From contig NZ_JNYQ01000007.1 in NCBI RefSeq assembly GCF_000717245.1, positions 124,001-188,000 of the forward strand: DNA of 64,000 bases, read 5' to 3'. The notes under the pieces were generated by a model, which saw only the letters and a list, made by a program, of their open reading frames with translations, was not told the DNA's origin and searched no databases. A program made the position numbers and the translations under genes. This document shows positions 7,044 through 15,514 of this stretch, piece after piece. Source of the DNA: Kitasatospora papulosa (GTDB taxonomy: Bacteria > Actinomycetota > Actinomycetes > Streptomycetales > Streptomycetaceae). Positions within the stretch are counted from its first letter, which is position 1. Every line of letters starts with the position of its first letter.

Positions 7044-9140
7044 ATGACGACGAACTCAGCTGGTCCGCTCGCCGACACGGCCGCCTACGCAGCCGCGGTG
7101 GAAGAGGCCGAACGCGCCGCGGCCGCGTACTACACCGCAGGTGAGAGCACGCTCGACGACGACGCGTACGACCGGCTGGTGCGCGCGATCGCCGCATACG
7201 AGGAGGAGCACCCGCAGGAGGTGCTGGACGCCTCGCCGACGGGCAAGGTCGCCGGTGGGGCGGTCTCGGGCGACGTGCCGCACACCGTGCCGATGCTCTC
7301 GCTGGACAACGTGTTCTCCGCCGAGCAGTTCGTCACCTGGACCGCTTCCGTGGAACGGCGTATCGGGCGGCCCGTCGCGGCCTGGAGCGTGGAGCCCAAG
7401 CTCGACGGTCTGGCCGTCGCCGCGCGCTACCGGCAGGGCGTACTCGAGCAGCTGATCACCCGGGGCGACGGGACGGCCGGCGAGGACGTCTCCCACGCGA
7501 TCGGGACGGTGCTGGGGCTCCCCGAGCGGCTCGGCGCTCCCGCCACGCTCGAGATACGCGGCGAGATCCTCATGACCACCGAGCAGTTCGAGGCGGCGAA
7601 CGCGGTGCGCACGGAGCACGGCGCCGCCCCCTTCGCCAACCCGCGCAACGGCGCGGCCGGCACCCTGCGGGCCAAGGACCGCCCCTACCGCGTGGAGATG
7701 ACCTTCTTCGCGTACGGCGCGCTCGCGCTGCCCGACTCCGGCGAACTGACGGACACCCTGGCCGGACTCCCGCACAGCGAGGTCCTGGAGTACGTCGCCG
7801 GGATCGGGGTGCACACCGCCGCCGACACCGCGGTCGCCCCGCGCACCGTGACCACGGTCGAGGAGGTCCAGGCGGGGGTGGAGGACATCGCCGCGCTGCG
7901 CGCCTCGCTGCCCTTCGGTATCGACGGCATCGTGATCAAGGCGGACCTGGCCGCCGACCAGCGTGACGCGGGCTCCGGGACGCGCGCGCCCCGCTGGGCC
8001 ATCGCGTACAAGCTCCCGGCCGTCGAGAAGGTCACCCGGCTTCTGGGCGTCGAGTGGAACGTCGGCAGGACCGGCATCATCGCGCCGCGCGCCGTGCTGG
8101 AGCCCGTCGAGATCGACGGGTCGACCGTCAGCTACGCCACGCTGCACAACCCCGCGGACATCACACGCCGGGATCTGCGGCTGGGCGACCACGTGATGGT
8201 CTACAAGGCGGGCGACATCATCCCCCGCATCGAGGCGCCCGTCGCGCACCTGCGGACGGGGGAGGAGCAGCCGATCGAGTTCCCCGAGGCCTGTCCCCGG
8301 TGCGGTTCGGAGATCGACGCGAGCGAGCAGCGCTGGCGCTGCACCCGGGGCCGCGACTGCCGCCTGGTCGCCTCCATCTCCTACGCGGCGGGCCGTGACC
8401 AGCTGGACATCGAAGGGCTCGGCACCACCCGGGTCGTCCAGCTCGTCGACGCCGGTCTCGTCCAGGACTTCGCCGATCTCTTCACGCTGGAGCGCGACCA
8501 GCTGCTCTCCCTGGACAGGATGGGGGAGACCTCGACGGACAACCTGCTGGCGGCCATCGGGACCGCCGCGAGCCGTCCGCTGTCCCGCGTCTTCTGTGCG
8601 CTCGGCGTGCGCGGCACGGGCCGCTCCATGTCCCGGCGGATCGCCCGCCACTTCGCCTCGATGGACCGGATCGCCGCCGCCGACGTGGAGGCGCTGCAAC
8701 AGGTCGACGGCATCGGCAAGGAGAAGGCCGCGGCGGTCGTCAGGGAACTGCAGGAGCTCGCGCCGCTGATCGGCAAGCTGGTGGCCGCCGGGGTCAACAT
8801 GACGGAGCCCGGTGCCACCCCGCCGCCGGAGCCCGGGGCCGCGCAGGAGGGGGAGGCCGAGGAGTCCGCGACGTCCGGACTGCCGCTCGCCGGTATGACG
8901 GTCGTGGTGACCGGAGCCATGACCGGGGCCCTGGAGAAGCTCTCGCGCAACGAGATGAACGAGCTGATCGAGCGCGCCGGAGGCAAGTCCTCCTCCAGCG
9001 TCTCCAAGCGCACCAGCCTGCTCGTCGCCGGGGAGAAGGCGGGTTCCAAGCGGACCAAGGCCGAGGATCTCGGTGTCCGGATAGCCGCACCCGAGGAGTT
9101 CGCCGAGCTCGTGGAGGCGCATCTCGCCGTGGAGGTGTGA
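7044..9140 (+). CDS. ligA: NAD-dependent DNA ligase (LigA type)
   Basis: About 698 residues, near full length for LigA. It shows the N-terminal Ia region, the adenylation domain with the catalytic Lys119 in VEPKLDG, GEILMT, FANPRNGAAGTLR, DGIVIK and WAIAYK motifs, an OB fold, a zinc finger with Cys417, Cys420, Cys433 and Cys439, helix-hairpin-helix repeats (VDGIGKEKA) and a C-terminal BRCT domain from about residue 612. It joins nicks in DNA using NAD+. ATG 7044 begins MTTNSAGPL; an upstream in-frame start at 7014 is possible but has no better ribosome site. Streptomycetes often have two ligA genes; which copy this is cannot be told from the window. Confidence 0.93.
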   Translation: MTTNSAGPLADTAAYAAAVEEAERAAAAYYTAGESTLDDDAYDRLVRAIAAYEEEHPQEVLDASPTGKVAGGAVSGDVPHTVPMLSLDNVFSAEQFVTWTASVERRIGRPVAAWSVEPKLDGLAVAARYRQGVLEQLITRGDGTAGEDVSHAIGTVLGLPERLGAPATLEIRGEILMTTEQFEAANAVRTEHGAAPFANPRNGAAGTLRAKDRPYRVEMTFFAYGALALPDSGELTDTLAGLPHSEVLEYVAGIGVHTAADTAVAPRTVTTVEEVQAGVEDIAALRASLPFGIDGIVIKADLAADQRDAGSGTRAPRWAIAYKLPAVEKVTRLLGVEWNVGRTGIIAPRAVLEPVEIDGSTVSYATLHNPADITRRDLRLGDHVMVYKAGDIIPRIEAPVAHLRTGEEQPIEFPEACPRCGSEIDASEQRWRCTRGRDCRLVASISYAAGRDQLDIEGLGTTRVVQLVDAGLVQDFADLFTLERDQLLSLDRMGETSTDNLLAAIGTAASRPLSRVFCALGVRGTGRSMSRRIARHFASMDRIAAADVEALQQVDGIGKEKAAAVVRELQELAPLIGKLVAAGVNMTEPGATPPPEPGAAQEGEAEESATSGLPLAGMTVVVTGAMTGALEKLSRNEMNELIERAGGKSSSSVSKRTSLLVAGEKAGSKRTKAEDLGVRIAAPEEFAELVEAHLAVEV

Positions 9141-9287
9141 GAGCCGCTCAGCGGTGTGCGCCCTGAATTGTCGAGGCGGTGGCCTTTTCGTGCCTTGTAT
9201 TGCATAGTGAGGTTTCGATCTGACCTCGCTATCAGCGGGTCGGGTGCCTGCTGGCCGCTGTGGCGGCAGACCTGAGGACGAGGGCCG

Positions 9288-10139
9288 ATGCGTACTTCAC
9301 GTGACGGGCGGCGGCGAGGCCGCCCGGTCCTCCGGCGGCAGGGACCACAGGCCGCCCGTGCCGCCGGCCGGCCCCACGGCCCCGCCAAGGGGCTGGCCAT
9401 CGACCTGGGCAGCTCCGGAATCCGCGCCTGGGTCACGGGACAGGGGCTCGTCACCGACGGACCGGCCGGCTGGGAGCACGGCACCACGCGGCCGGTCCGC
9501 CGAGGCCGCATCGTCGACGTGGAGACGTGCGCCGGACTGCTCGGGCACCTCGCCGACACCGCGCTGGGCGCCGACCGCGCGGGCAGCGTCGTCGTGCTCA
9601 GCCACCCGGTCCTGGCCGGACCGGAACACCGTGCGACGGCGAAGGAACTCGCCGCGTCCCTGGGGGCGTCCCGCGCCGTGGTCCTCAACAGTGCCAGCGC
9701 CGCGGCCGGGTGCGCCGGAGATCCCGCCGACGGCCCGGTGCTCGTCGTCGACATGGGGGCCGAACTGACCGAGGTCGCCCTGCTCGTCGACGGAACGGTC
9801 GTCGACGCCCGGCAGGCCGACGCGGGCCTCAGCGACCTCGACCCCGGATCGGCGCCCGCCGAAGTCGTCGGCAACGTGGTCGATATGATCACCTCCATGT
9901 GGCGTGAGGACCGGCACGGAGCGGTACGCGGCGCACTGCGCCGTGGGCCTGTGCTCACCGGCGGCGGCGCGCTCCGCCGTGACGTCACCGACCGGATCAC
10001 CGGCCGCCTGGGCCTGCCGGTGCGCATCGCCTCCGACCCGTCGACCGCGGTCGTGCGGGGCGCCGCCCTGTTCCTGGACTCCGTCCTGTGCCCCGCCGCC
10101 GCAGGCGCGGTGTCCGTCCGCCCGGCCCGGCTGAGGTGA
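9288..10139 (+). CDS. Short MreB/Mbl-like actin-fold protein
   Basis: A 283-residue member of the MreB/FtsA/Hsp70 ATPase superfamily. Visible elements are the phosphate-1 motif (LAIDLGSSGIRAW), a connect region, the phosphate-2 motif (LVVDMGAELTEVALLVDG) and the adenosine motif (VLTGGGALRRDVTDRI). At 283 residues with a disordered basic N-terminus of about 34, it is clearly shorter than the 335-345 residues of normal MreB, so one or more subdomains must be missing. In Streptomyces, MreB-type proteins act in spore-wall synthesis; a short third paralogue of this kind is known in the genus. The next two genes follow closely, ending in SecDF. Confidence 0.8.
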   Translation: MRTSRDGRRRGRPVLRRQGPQAARAAGRPHGPAKGLAIDLGSSGIRAWVTGQGLVTDGPAGWEHGTTRPVRRGRIVDVETCAGLLGHLADTALGADRAGSVVVLSHPVLAGPEHRATAKELAASLGASRAVVLNSASAAAGCAGDPADGPVLVVDMGAELTEVALLVDGTVVDARQADAGLSDLDPGSAPAEVVGNVVDMITSMWREDRHGAVRGALRRGPVLTGGGALRRDVTDRITGRLGLPVRIASDPSTAVVRGAALFLDSVLCPAAAGAVSVRPARLR

Positions 10140-10783
10140 GCCCCCTCCCGGGGGCACCCCGGGGGAACGCGCCCCCGACGGGGCCGCACGACACAGCGCG
10201 TAACAGCACGCCGCACGCCACAGCGCCGAACAGCACGCCGCACGACACAGCGCCGTACGGCATCGCACCGCGCCGCACACCGCGGCACCGCACGACCTCT
10301 CACCAGGTGAGCCACATCCTCGCGGCGCTGCTCCTCGGCGTCCTGGCACTTCTCGGCGGCACGCCCGCGACAGCCGCGAACGCGCTCCCGGTGCCGGGGC
10401 CCGGCGGAGGACTCGTCGCCGGCTCGGCAGCCCACGCCGCCGCCCCCGACACCCACGCCTCGGGCCCGTCCGTGGCCGTCCGGCCCGACGACCCCGCCCG
10501 GTGGGCGGAGGCCGGCCATCTGCCGGGACCGCGTGCGGGCGCCGACCGCCCGCACGCCCCGCAGCACCTGCCGCCACCCGGCCACGGCGCCCTGCCGCCA
10601 CGCCCGCAGAACCTGATTCCGCCCCGGGGCACCGCTCCGGGCGCCACGGGCGCGAGCCCGTTCTTCGCCGCACGCGCCCGGGCGGCGCTGCCTGGTGTGC
10701 GGGGTCCCCCAGGGGCGGAGGCCGGCCAGCCGGCCCTCCACCGGTCCCGCTGCACAGACCTGTCGTCCCGCCCTTCCCTCTGA
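10136..10783 (+). CDS. Secreted or membrane-anchored Pro/Ala-rich protein of unknown function
   Basis: About 215 residues if it starts at GTG 10136, which overlaps the stop of the MreB-like gene (GTGA). The first ~57 residues are low-complexity and include two in-frame 9-residue repeats (NSTPHATAP, NSTPHDTAP) from a 27-base DNA repeat. One hydrophobic segment follows (ILAALLLGVLALLGG), then a Pro-, His- and Ala-rich tail. A later GTG at 10307 would place the hydrophobic segment at the N-terminus as a signal peptide. Third-position GC is high upstream of 10307, which favours the earlier start. No known domain is recognised. It precedes the SecDF gene by 36 bases. Confidence 0.45.
   Translation: MSPLPGAPRGNAPPTGPHDTARNSTPHATAPNSTPHDTAPYGIAPRRTPRHRTTSHQVSHILAALLLGVLALLGGTPATAANALPVPGPGGGLVAGSAAHAAAPDTHASGPSVAVRPDDPARWAEAGHLPGPRAGADRPHAPQHLPPPGHGALPPRPQNLIPPRGTAPGATGASPFFAARARAALPGVRGPPGAEAGQPALHRSRCTDLSSRPSL
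10202..10255 (+). repeat. 27-base tandem direct repeat, two copies
   Basis: Copies 10202-10228 and 10229-10255 differ at one base (26/27). The unit is a multiple of three, so it keeps the frame of the overlapping secreted-protein gene. Confidence 0.9.
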
Positions 10784-10819
10784 GGCACGGGCGGACGACG
10801 CCCACTCGAGGGGATACCC

Positions 10820-13114
10820 ATGACTCGCGCCACCACGGTGCGAGCGGTTCTGGCTGCCGCCGTTCTGCTCGTGTCCGTGTTCATCACGCTGACCATGTCA
10901 CCCAGACTCGGCCTCGACCTCCAGGGCGGCACCCGGATGGTGCTGCAGGCCAAGGACTCCGCCACCGCGAAGGCGGACCGGGAGAGCACCGACCGCACCC
11001 TGGAGGTACTGCGGCAGCGCATCGACTCCCTCGGCGTCGCCGAGCCGACCCTGACCCGCTCGGGTGAGGACCGGATCATCGTCGAGCTGCCCGACGTGCA
11101 GGACCCGAGGCAGGCCGCCGACGTCATCGGACGGACGGCCCAGCTCGGCTTCCACGCGGTCCAGGGCCCCGGTACGGAAGGCGACGACACGAAGGAGACG
11201 CTGCCCGACGAACAGGGTGGCCTCCTGGCACTCGGCCCGGTGAAGCTCTCCGGCGCCGGCGTCAAGGACGCCACCGCCCAGTTCGACGCCCAGCAGGGCA
11301 CGGGCTGGTCGGTCTCGCTCGACTTCCACAAGGACGCGGGCCGGGAGTGGAACCGGCTCACCGGCGACGCCGCGTGCCACCCCGCCGGTGACGAACGGCG
11401 CCGCGTCGCGATTGTCCTCGACGGGAAGGTCATCTCCTCCCCCCAGGTCGATCCGTCGATCGCCTGCGAGGCCGGACTGCCCTCCGGTTCCACCCAGATC
11501 ACCGGCTCCTTCAGCGCCGAGGAAGCACAGGACCTCGCGCTGCTCATCAAGGGCGGCGCACTGCCCGTACCCGTCGAGATCGTCGAGCAGCGGACCGTCG
11601 GGCCGACGCTCGGTGCCGCCGCCATCGACGCCAGTGCCCGGGCCGCGCTCATCGGCGCGGCGGCCACCGCCCTCTTCATCATCGTCATGTACCGGCTCTT
11701 CGGCGCCCTCGCCGCCGCGGCGCTGGCGGCCTACGGCGTGATCTCCTACGCCGCTCTCGTCGCGCTGGGAGTCACCCTGACCCTGCCGGGTCTCGCCGGC
11801 TTCGTCCTCGCCATCGGCATGGCGGTCGATGCCAACGTCCTTGTCTTCGAGCGGGCGCGCGAGGAGTACGCGGACCGCGGCAGGGGTTCGCTCCGCACCG
11901 CGCTGACCGCTGGATTCCGGGGGGCCTGGAGCGCCGTCGCCGACTCCAACGTGACCACGCTGATCGCCGCCGCACTCCTCTTCTTCCTCGGCTCGGGGCC
12001 GGTCAAGGGCTTCGGGGTCACGCTCGCCATCGGCGTCCTGGTCTCGATGTTCTCCGCGCTCGTCATCGCCCGCGCCCTCACCGAGATCGCGGCGGGGTCC
12101 CGGTTCGTCAGCGACTACCGCGGGGTCAACGGCATCGCCCGGCCGGGCCGTGTCCGCACCTGGCTGAACAAGCGCGAGCCCCAGTTGTTCAGGTCGCCGC
12201 GCCGCTGGCTGCTGACATCCACCGCGCTCGTCCTCGTCGCCGTCACCGGCATCCTCGTGCGGGGTGTCGACCTGGGAGTCGAGTTCACCGGCGGACGGCT
12301 CGTGGAGTACTCGACGAGCCGCCCCGTCGACGTCGAGACCGCCCGGGACGCGATCTCCGCCGCGGGGTTCACCGACGCCGAGGTCACCACGGCGGGTGAG
12401 CGAGACATCTCCGTACGCACGGGGGAGATGGACAACGACGGGGAGCACGCCCTGAGAGCCGCGCTGGCCGACGAGGGCGGTGCGACGGAGAAGGTACGCG
12501 ACGAGCTCATCGGCCCCAGCCTCGGCGACGAACTGCGGCGCAACGCCCTGATCGCGCTCGCTGTGGCCGTGTTCGTGCAACTCGCCTATCTCGCGGCCCG
12601 GTTCCGCTGGACGTTCGCCGTCTCCTCGGTCGGAGCCCTGGTGCACGACGTCATCATCCTGGTCGGTGCCTTCGCCTGGCTCGGACGGCCCGTCGACGGG
12701 ATCTTCCTGGCGGCCCTGCTCACCGTCATCGGCTACTCCGTCAACGACTCGGTGGTGGTCTTCGACCGGGTGCGCGAACTGTGGGCCAGGAACCGGCGCA
12801 CACCGGTCGCCGACGTCGCCAACCGGGCCGTCCTGCAGACGGTCCCGCGCACCGTCAACACGGGGATGGGCGCCCTGTTCATCCTGGTGGCCCTCGCCGT
12901 GCTGGGCGGGGACTCGCTCGCGGACTTCGCGCTCGCCCTGCTGATCGGCATCTGCGTGGGCACCTACTCCTCGGTGATGACCGCCGTGCCGGGGGCGCTC
13001 CTCCTGGAGCGGAGCAGCAAGGCTCCGCCGCCGGCCCGTAAGCGGGCACCACGCCGCGGGGCGGGAGCCGGACGCGAACGCCGGGATCCCGCCGACAACG
13101 GCGCGCGCGTGTAA
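10820..13114 (+). CDS. secDF: SecDF protein-export membrane protein (fused SecD-SecF)
   Basis: A 764-residue fusion of SecD and SecF, an RND-type component that uses proton flow to help release and pull preproteins through SecYEG. The SecD half starts with one helix, then DLQGGTRMVL, a periplasmic domain (residues ~40-240) and five helices with the TLPGLAGFVLAIGMAVDANVL region (conserved D4-type motif). The SecF half begins near residue 445 with GVDLGVEFTGGRLVEYS and ends with helices containing GYSVNDSVVVFDRVRE and NTGMGALF. ATG 10820 follows a GAGGGGA site. Streptomyces also usually has separate secD and secF genes, so this is likely a second system. Confidence 0.92.
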   Translation: MTRATTVRAVLAAAVLLVSVFITLTMSPRLGLDLQGGTRMVLQAKDSATAKADRESTDRTLEVLRQRIDSLGVAEPTLTRSGEDRIIVELPDVQDPRQAADVIGRTAQLGFHAVQGPGTEGDDTKETLPDEQGGLLALGPVKLSGAGVKDATAQFDAQQGTGWSVSLDFHKDAGREWNRLTGDAACHPAGDERRRVAIVLDGKVISSPQVDPSIACEAGLPSGSTQITGSFSAEEAQDLALLIKGGALPVPVEIVEQRTVGPTLGAAAIDASARAALIGAAATALFIIVMYRLFGALAAAALAAYGVISYAALVALGVTLTLPGLAGFVLAIGMAVDANVLVFERAREEYADRGRGSLRTALTAGFRGAWSAVADSNVTTLIAAALLFFLGSGPVKGFGVTLAIGVLVSMFSALVIARALTEIAAGSRFVSDYRGVNGIARPGRVRTWLNKREPQLFRSPRRWLLTSTALVLVAVTGILVRGVDLGVEFTGGRLVEYSTSRPVDVETARDAISAAGFTDAEVTTAGERDISVRTGEMDNDGEHALRAALADEGGATEKVRDELIGPSLGDELRRNALIALAVAVFVQLAYLAARFRWTFAVSSVGALVHDVIILVGAFAWLGRPVDGIFLAALLTVIGYSVNDSVVVFDRVRELWARNRRTPVADVANRAVLQTVPRTVNTGMGALFILVALAVLGGDSLADFALALLIGICVGTYSSVMTAVPGALLLERSSKAPPPARKRAPRRGAGAGRERRDPADNGARV

Positions 13115-13126
13115 CGCCGGTGTACG

Positions 13127-13165
13127 ACGCGCCGGGCGGGGTCCGTGCGGTCCCGCCCGGCGCGT
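13127..13165 (+). terminator. Terminator after secDF
   Basis: A perfect 14-bp inverted repeat (13127-13140 with 13152-13165) around an 11-base loop, 12 bases after the secDF stop. There is no clear T-run. Confidence 0.75.
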
Positions 13166-13231
13166 ATCGCCCGCACCGACGCCGGGCTGCGGCACAATCC
13201 GGGCACAACGAGTGATCGGAGTGTGCCGCTC

Positions 13232-13975
13232 ATGCCCGTCGTGCTGCGTGAAGCCCGGGACACGCTGGTACCCGACATGGACGGACCGCAGGGTCCCCTG
13301 CCACCGGTGCTGCTCGTCCTGACCGTGGTCACCGGCCTGGTCGACGCGTTCAGCTATCTGCTCCTCGGGCACGTCTTCGTCGCCAACATGACGGGCAACG
13401 TCGTCTTCATGGGCTTCGCCCTGGCCGGCGCACCGGGCTTCTCGACGTTCGCCTCGGGAGTGGCGCTCGCCTCGTTCGCGGCCGGGGCGCTGGCCGGCGG
13501 TGTCACGGTGCATCTGGCGAGGGCGCACAGGGGCCGTCAACTGCTGCACGCGCTGTCCGTCCAGACGGCCTTCGTCATCGCCGCCCTGGTCGTCACGCTG
13601 ATCTCGGGCGCGCCGTACACCGGGGGTGTCCGCTTCGCGCTCATCGTGCTGCTCGGGGTCGGACTCGGCGTGCAGAACGCCGCGGCCCTGGCGCTCGGCG
13701 TACCCGACCTGACGACGACCGTGCTGACCCGCACCCTCACCGGTGCCGTGTCCGACAGCACGCTCGCCCGGGGGCCGGGCAGCCGGGCGGGACGCCGCGT
13801 GCTCTCCGCCGCGGCCATGCTGACCGGCGCCTTCGCCGGTGCCCTGGGTGCGCTGCACGTGCACCCGGCGCTGCCCCTGGTGATCGCCGTGGTCATGCTG
13901 GCGGGCGCGCTCACGGCCGTCGGCCTGCTCTCCCGCGGCGACGCCCCCTGGACACGACCGTCCGCCGGGAGGTGA
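13232..13975 (+). CDS. DUF1275 (YoaK-type) membrane protein
   Basis: A 247-residue membrane protein with about six hydrophobic helices. It has the DUF1275 hallmark LLVLTVVTGLVDAFSYLLLGHVFVANMTGNVVFMG near residues 25-60 and the later LGVGLGVQNAAALALGVPDLTTTVLTRTLTG segment. The family is thought to be transport-related but has no proven substrate. ATG 13232 is chosen; a GGAG lies about 11 bases upstream. The gene follows the secDF terminator, so it likely has its own promoter. The stop codon lies inside a short tandem repeat. Confidence 0.85.
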   Translation: MPVVLREARDTLVPDMDGPQGPLPPVLLVLTVVTGLVDAFSYLLLGHVFVANMTGNVVFMGFALAGAPGFSTFASGVALASFAAGALAGGVTVHLARAHRGRQLLHALSVQTAFVIAALVVTLISGAPYTGGVRFALIVLLGVGLGVQNAAALALGVPDLTTTVLTRTLTGAVSDSTLARGPGSRAGRRVLSAAAMLTGAFAGALGALHVHPALPLVIAVVMLAGALTAVGLLSRGDAPWTRPSAGR

Positions 13976-13990
13976 CCGTCCGCCGGGAGG
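13956..13990 (+). repeat. 17-base tandem direct repeat across a stop codon
   Basis: GACCGTCCGCCGGGAGG occurs at 13956-13972 and again at 13974-13990 (period 18). It spans the DUF1275 stop codon, so a copy-number change would move or extend the protein end. Confidence 0.9.
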
Positions 13991-14150
13991 CGACCGGCAC
14001 GAGAGGCGGAGCGGTGCTCTCCCGCGCGAGCCCCGTGTCAGGCGCGACAGCCGACGCACCCGGACCGTAACGTCCCCCTGCACCGACGTCCGTCCGCACC
14101 GACGTCCAGCATCGCCGCAGACCGCACCGATACGCCTCAGGAGCCGCCGT

Positions 14151-14456
14151 ATGCCCACCGAACCCCTGTCCGCGCACGACGTCGAGGCCGGCTTGGGCGA
14201 ACTGCCCGGATGGCAGCTGGAGGGGGACCGGATCACCCGTACCTACCGGCTGCCCTCCCACTTCGCCGCGGCCGGGCTGACCGTCCATGTCGCCCAGATC
14301 CAGGACGAGCTCAACCACCACTCGGACCTGACCCTGGGCTACAACACCGTGGCCCTCGCCGTGCACACGCACGACGCGGGCGGCGCCGTCACCCGCAAGG
14401 ACCTCGCGCTCGCCGCGCGCGTCGAGGCCGTCGCCGCCGGGCACGGGGCGCGGTAG
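14151..14456 (+). CDS. 4a-hydroxytetrahydrobiopterin dehydratase (PCD/DCoH)
   Basis: A 101-residue protein matching the usual pterin-4a-carbinolamine dehydratase size. It has GWQLEGDRITRTYRLPSHFAAAGLTVHVAQIQDELNHHSDLTLGYNTV, where the adjacent His pair in the E-x-x-HH segment and the following Tyr-Asn are the expected catalytic and binding positions. The enzyme dehydrates 4a-hydroxy-tetrahydropterin so the cofactor of aromatic amino acid hydroxylases can be recycled. No hydroxylase gene is adjacent. The ATG start follows a GGAGCC site. A strong terminator stands between it and the convergent aldo/keto reductase gene. Confidence 0.9.
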   Translation: MPTEPLSAHDVEAGLGELPGWQLEGDRITRTYRLPSHFAAAGLTVHVAQIQDELNHHSDLTLGYNTVALAVHTHDAGGAVTRKDLALAARVEAVAAGHGAR

Positions 14457-14491
14457 CCGGATCCGCCTCCGGGAGCCCCGGTGAACACGAA

Positions 14492-14525
14492 GGCGCCCCC
14501 ACCGCGCGGATGCGGTGGGGGCGCC
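14492..14525. terminator. Bidirectional terminator
   Basis: A perfect 14-bp stem (14492-14505 with 14512-14525) and 6-base loop between two convergent genes, the pterin dehydratase and the aldo/keto reductase. Confidence 0.9.
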
Positions 14526-14542
14526 GTCGTGAGCGGGAGGGA

Positions 14543-15379
14543 TCAGGCGCCGAGGTTGAATTCGGCGGGGTCGGCGCCGAGGCGCTTGCCCTCGTCGAGC
14601 GCCGCGAACGCGGCCAGGTCGTCGGCGTCCAGCTCGAAGCCGAAGACGTCGATGTTCTCGGCGATCCGGGACGGCGTCACGGACTTGGGGATGACCACGT
14701 GGCCGGTCTGCAGGTGCCAGCGGAGCACCGCCTGCGCCGGGGTCCGGCCGTGCTTCTGCGCGACGGCGACGACCGTCGGGACCTCCAGGAGGCCCTTGCC
14801 CGAGCCGAGCGGCGACCAGGCCTCGGTGACGATGCCGTGCTCCGCGTGGAAGGCGCGGGACGTGGACTGCTGGAGCTGCGGGTGGAGCTCGATCTGGTTG
14901 ACCGCCGGGACGACGGACGTCTCGCCGAGCAGGCGCTCCAGATGCTCCGGGTGGAAGTTGGACACACCGATCGCCTTCGCCCGGCCGTCGGCGAGGATCC
15001 GCTCGAAGGCCTTGTACGTGTCGACGTAGGCGTCCTTGGCCGGAACCGGCCAGTGGATGAGGTAGAGGTCGACGTAGTCCAGACCCAGCTTGTCCAGCGA
15101 GGCGTCGAACGCGCGCAGCGTCGAGTCGTGGCCCTGCTCGCTGTTCCACAGCTTGGTGGTGACGAACAGCTCCTCACGGGCCACACCGGACGCGGCGATC
15201 GCCTTGCCGGTGCCCGACTCGTTGCCGTAGATCGCGGCGGTGTCGATGCTGCGGTACCCGGCCTCCAGGGCCGTGGTCACGGCGGTCGTGGCCTCGTCGT
15301 CCGGCACCTGCCAGACACCGAAGCCGAGCTGCGGCATCTCGAGACCGTTGTTGAGCGTGATGGTGGGGACCTGGCTCAC
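14543..15379 (-). CDS. Aldo/keto reductase
   Basis: About 278 residues, the usual size for the 2,5-diketo-gluconate-reductase-like branch. Motifs: LNNGLEMPQLGFGVWQ, GYRSIDTAAIYGNE with the catalytic Asp and Tyr, TTKLW with catalytic Lys, YVDLYLIHWP with catalytic His, IGVSNF, PAVNQIELHP and VIPKSVTPSRIAEN (NADPH binding). It reduces aldehydes or ketones with NADPH in the cytoplasm. GTG 15379 is chosen because it starts just ahead of the conserved barrel (VSQVPTITLN) and has an AAGGA site upstream; the frame is open further. It is a single gene with its own terminator. Confidence 0.9.
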   Translation of the reverse strand: MSQVPTITLNNGLEMPQLGFGVWQVPDDEATTAVTTALEAGYRSIDTAAIYGNESGTGKAIAASGVAREELFVTTKLWNSEQGHDSTLRAFDASLDKLGLDYVDLYLIHWPVPAKDAYVDTYKAFERILADGRAKAIGVSNFHPEHLERLLGETSVVPAVNQIELHPQLQQSTSRAFHAEHGIVTEAWSPLGSGKGLLEVPTVVAVAQKHGRTPAQAVLRWHLQTGHVVIPKSVTPSRIAENIDVFGFELDADDLAAFAALDEGKRLGADPAEFNLGA

Positions 15380-15514
15380 GAGCAGTCGATCCTTGTCGTC
15401 GTAGGTTGATCGTCCCCGGTGGAACGAACGGAGAGGCTCGAGCATTCCCGGTGGCCGGATCATGCTCACCGCGGTCCCCGCGTCCGGCCCGGCGTCGCCG
15501 TCCACGGACGGCGC

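Noticed and set aside
10898..14236. 1112-codon minus-strand frame across secDF and the DUF1275 gene
   Set aside because: Antisense shadow of two well-supported genes, with Gly/Arg/Asp/Glu-rich composition and no start signal.
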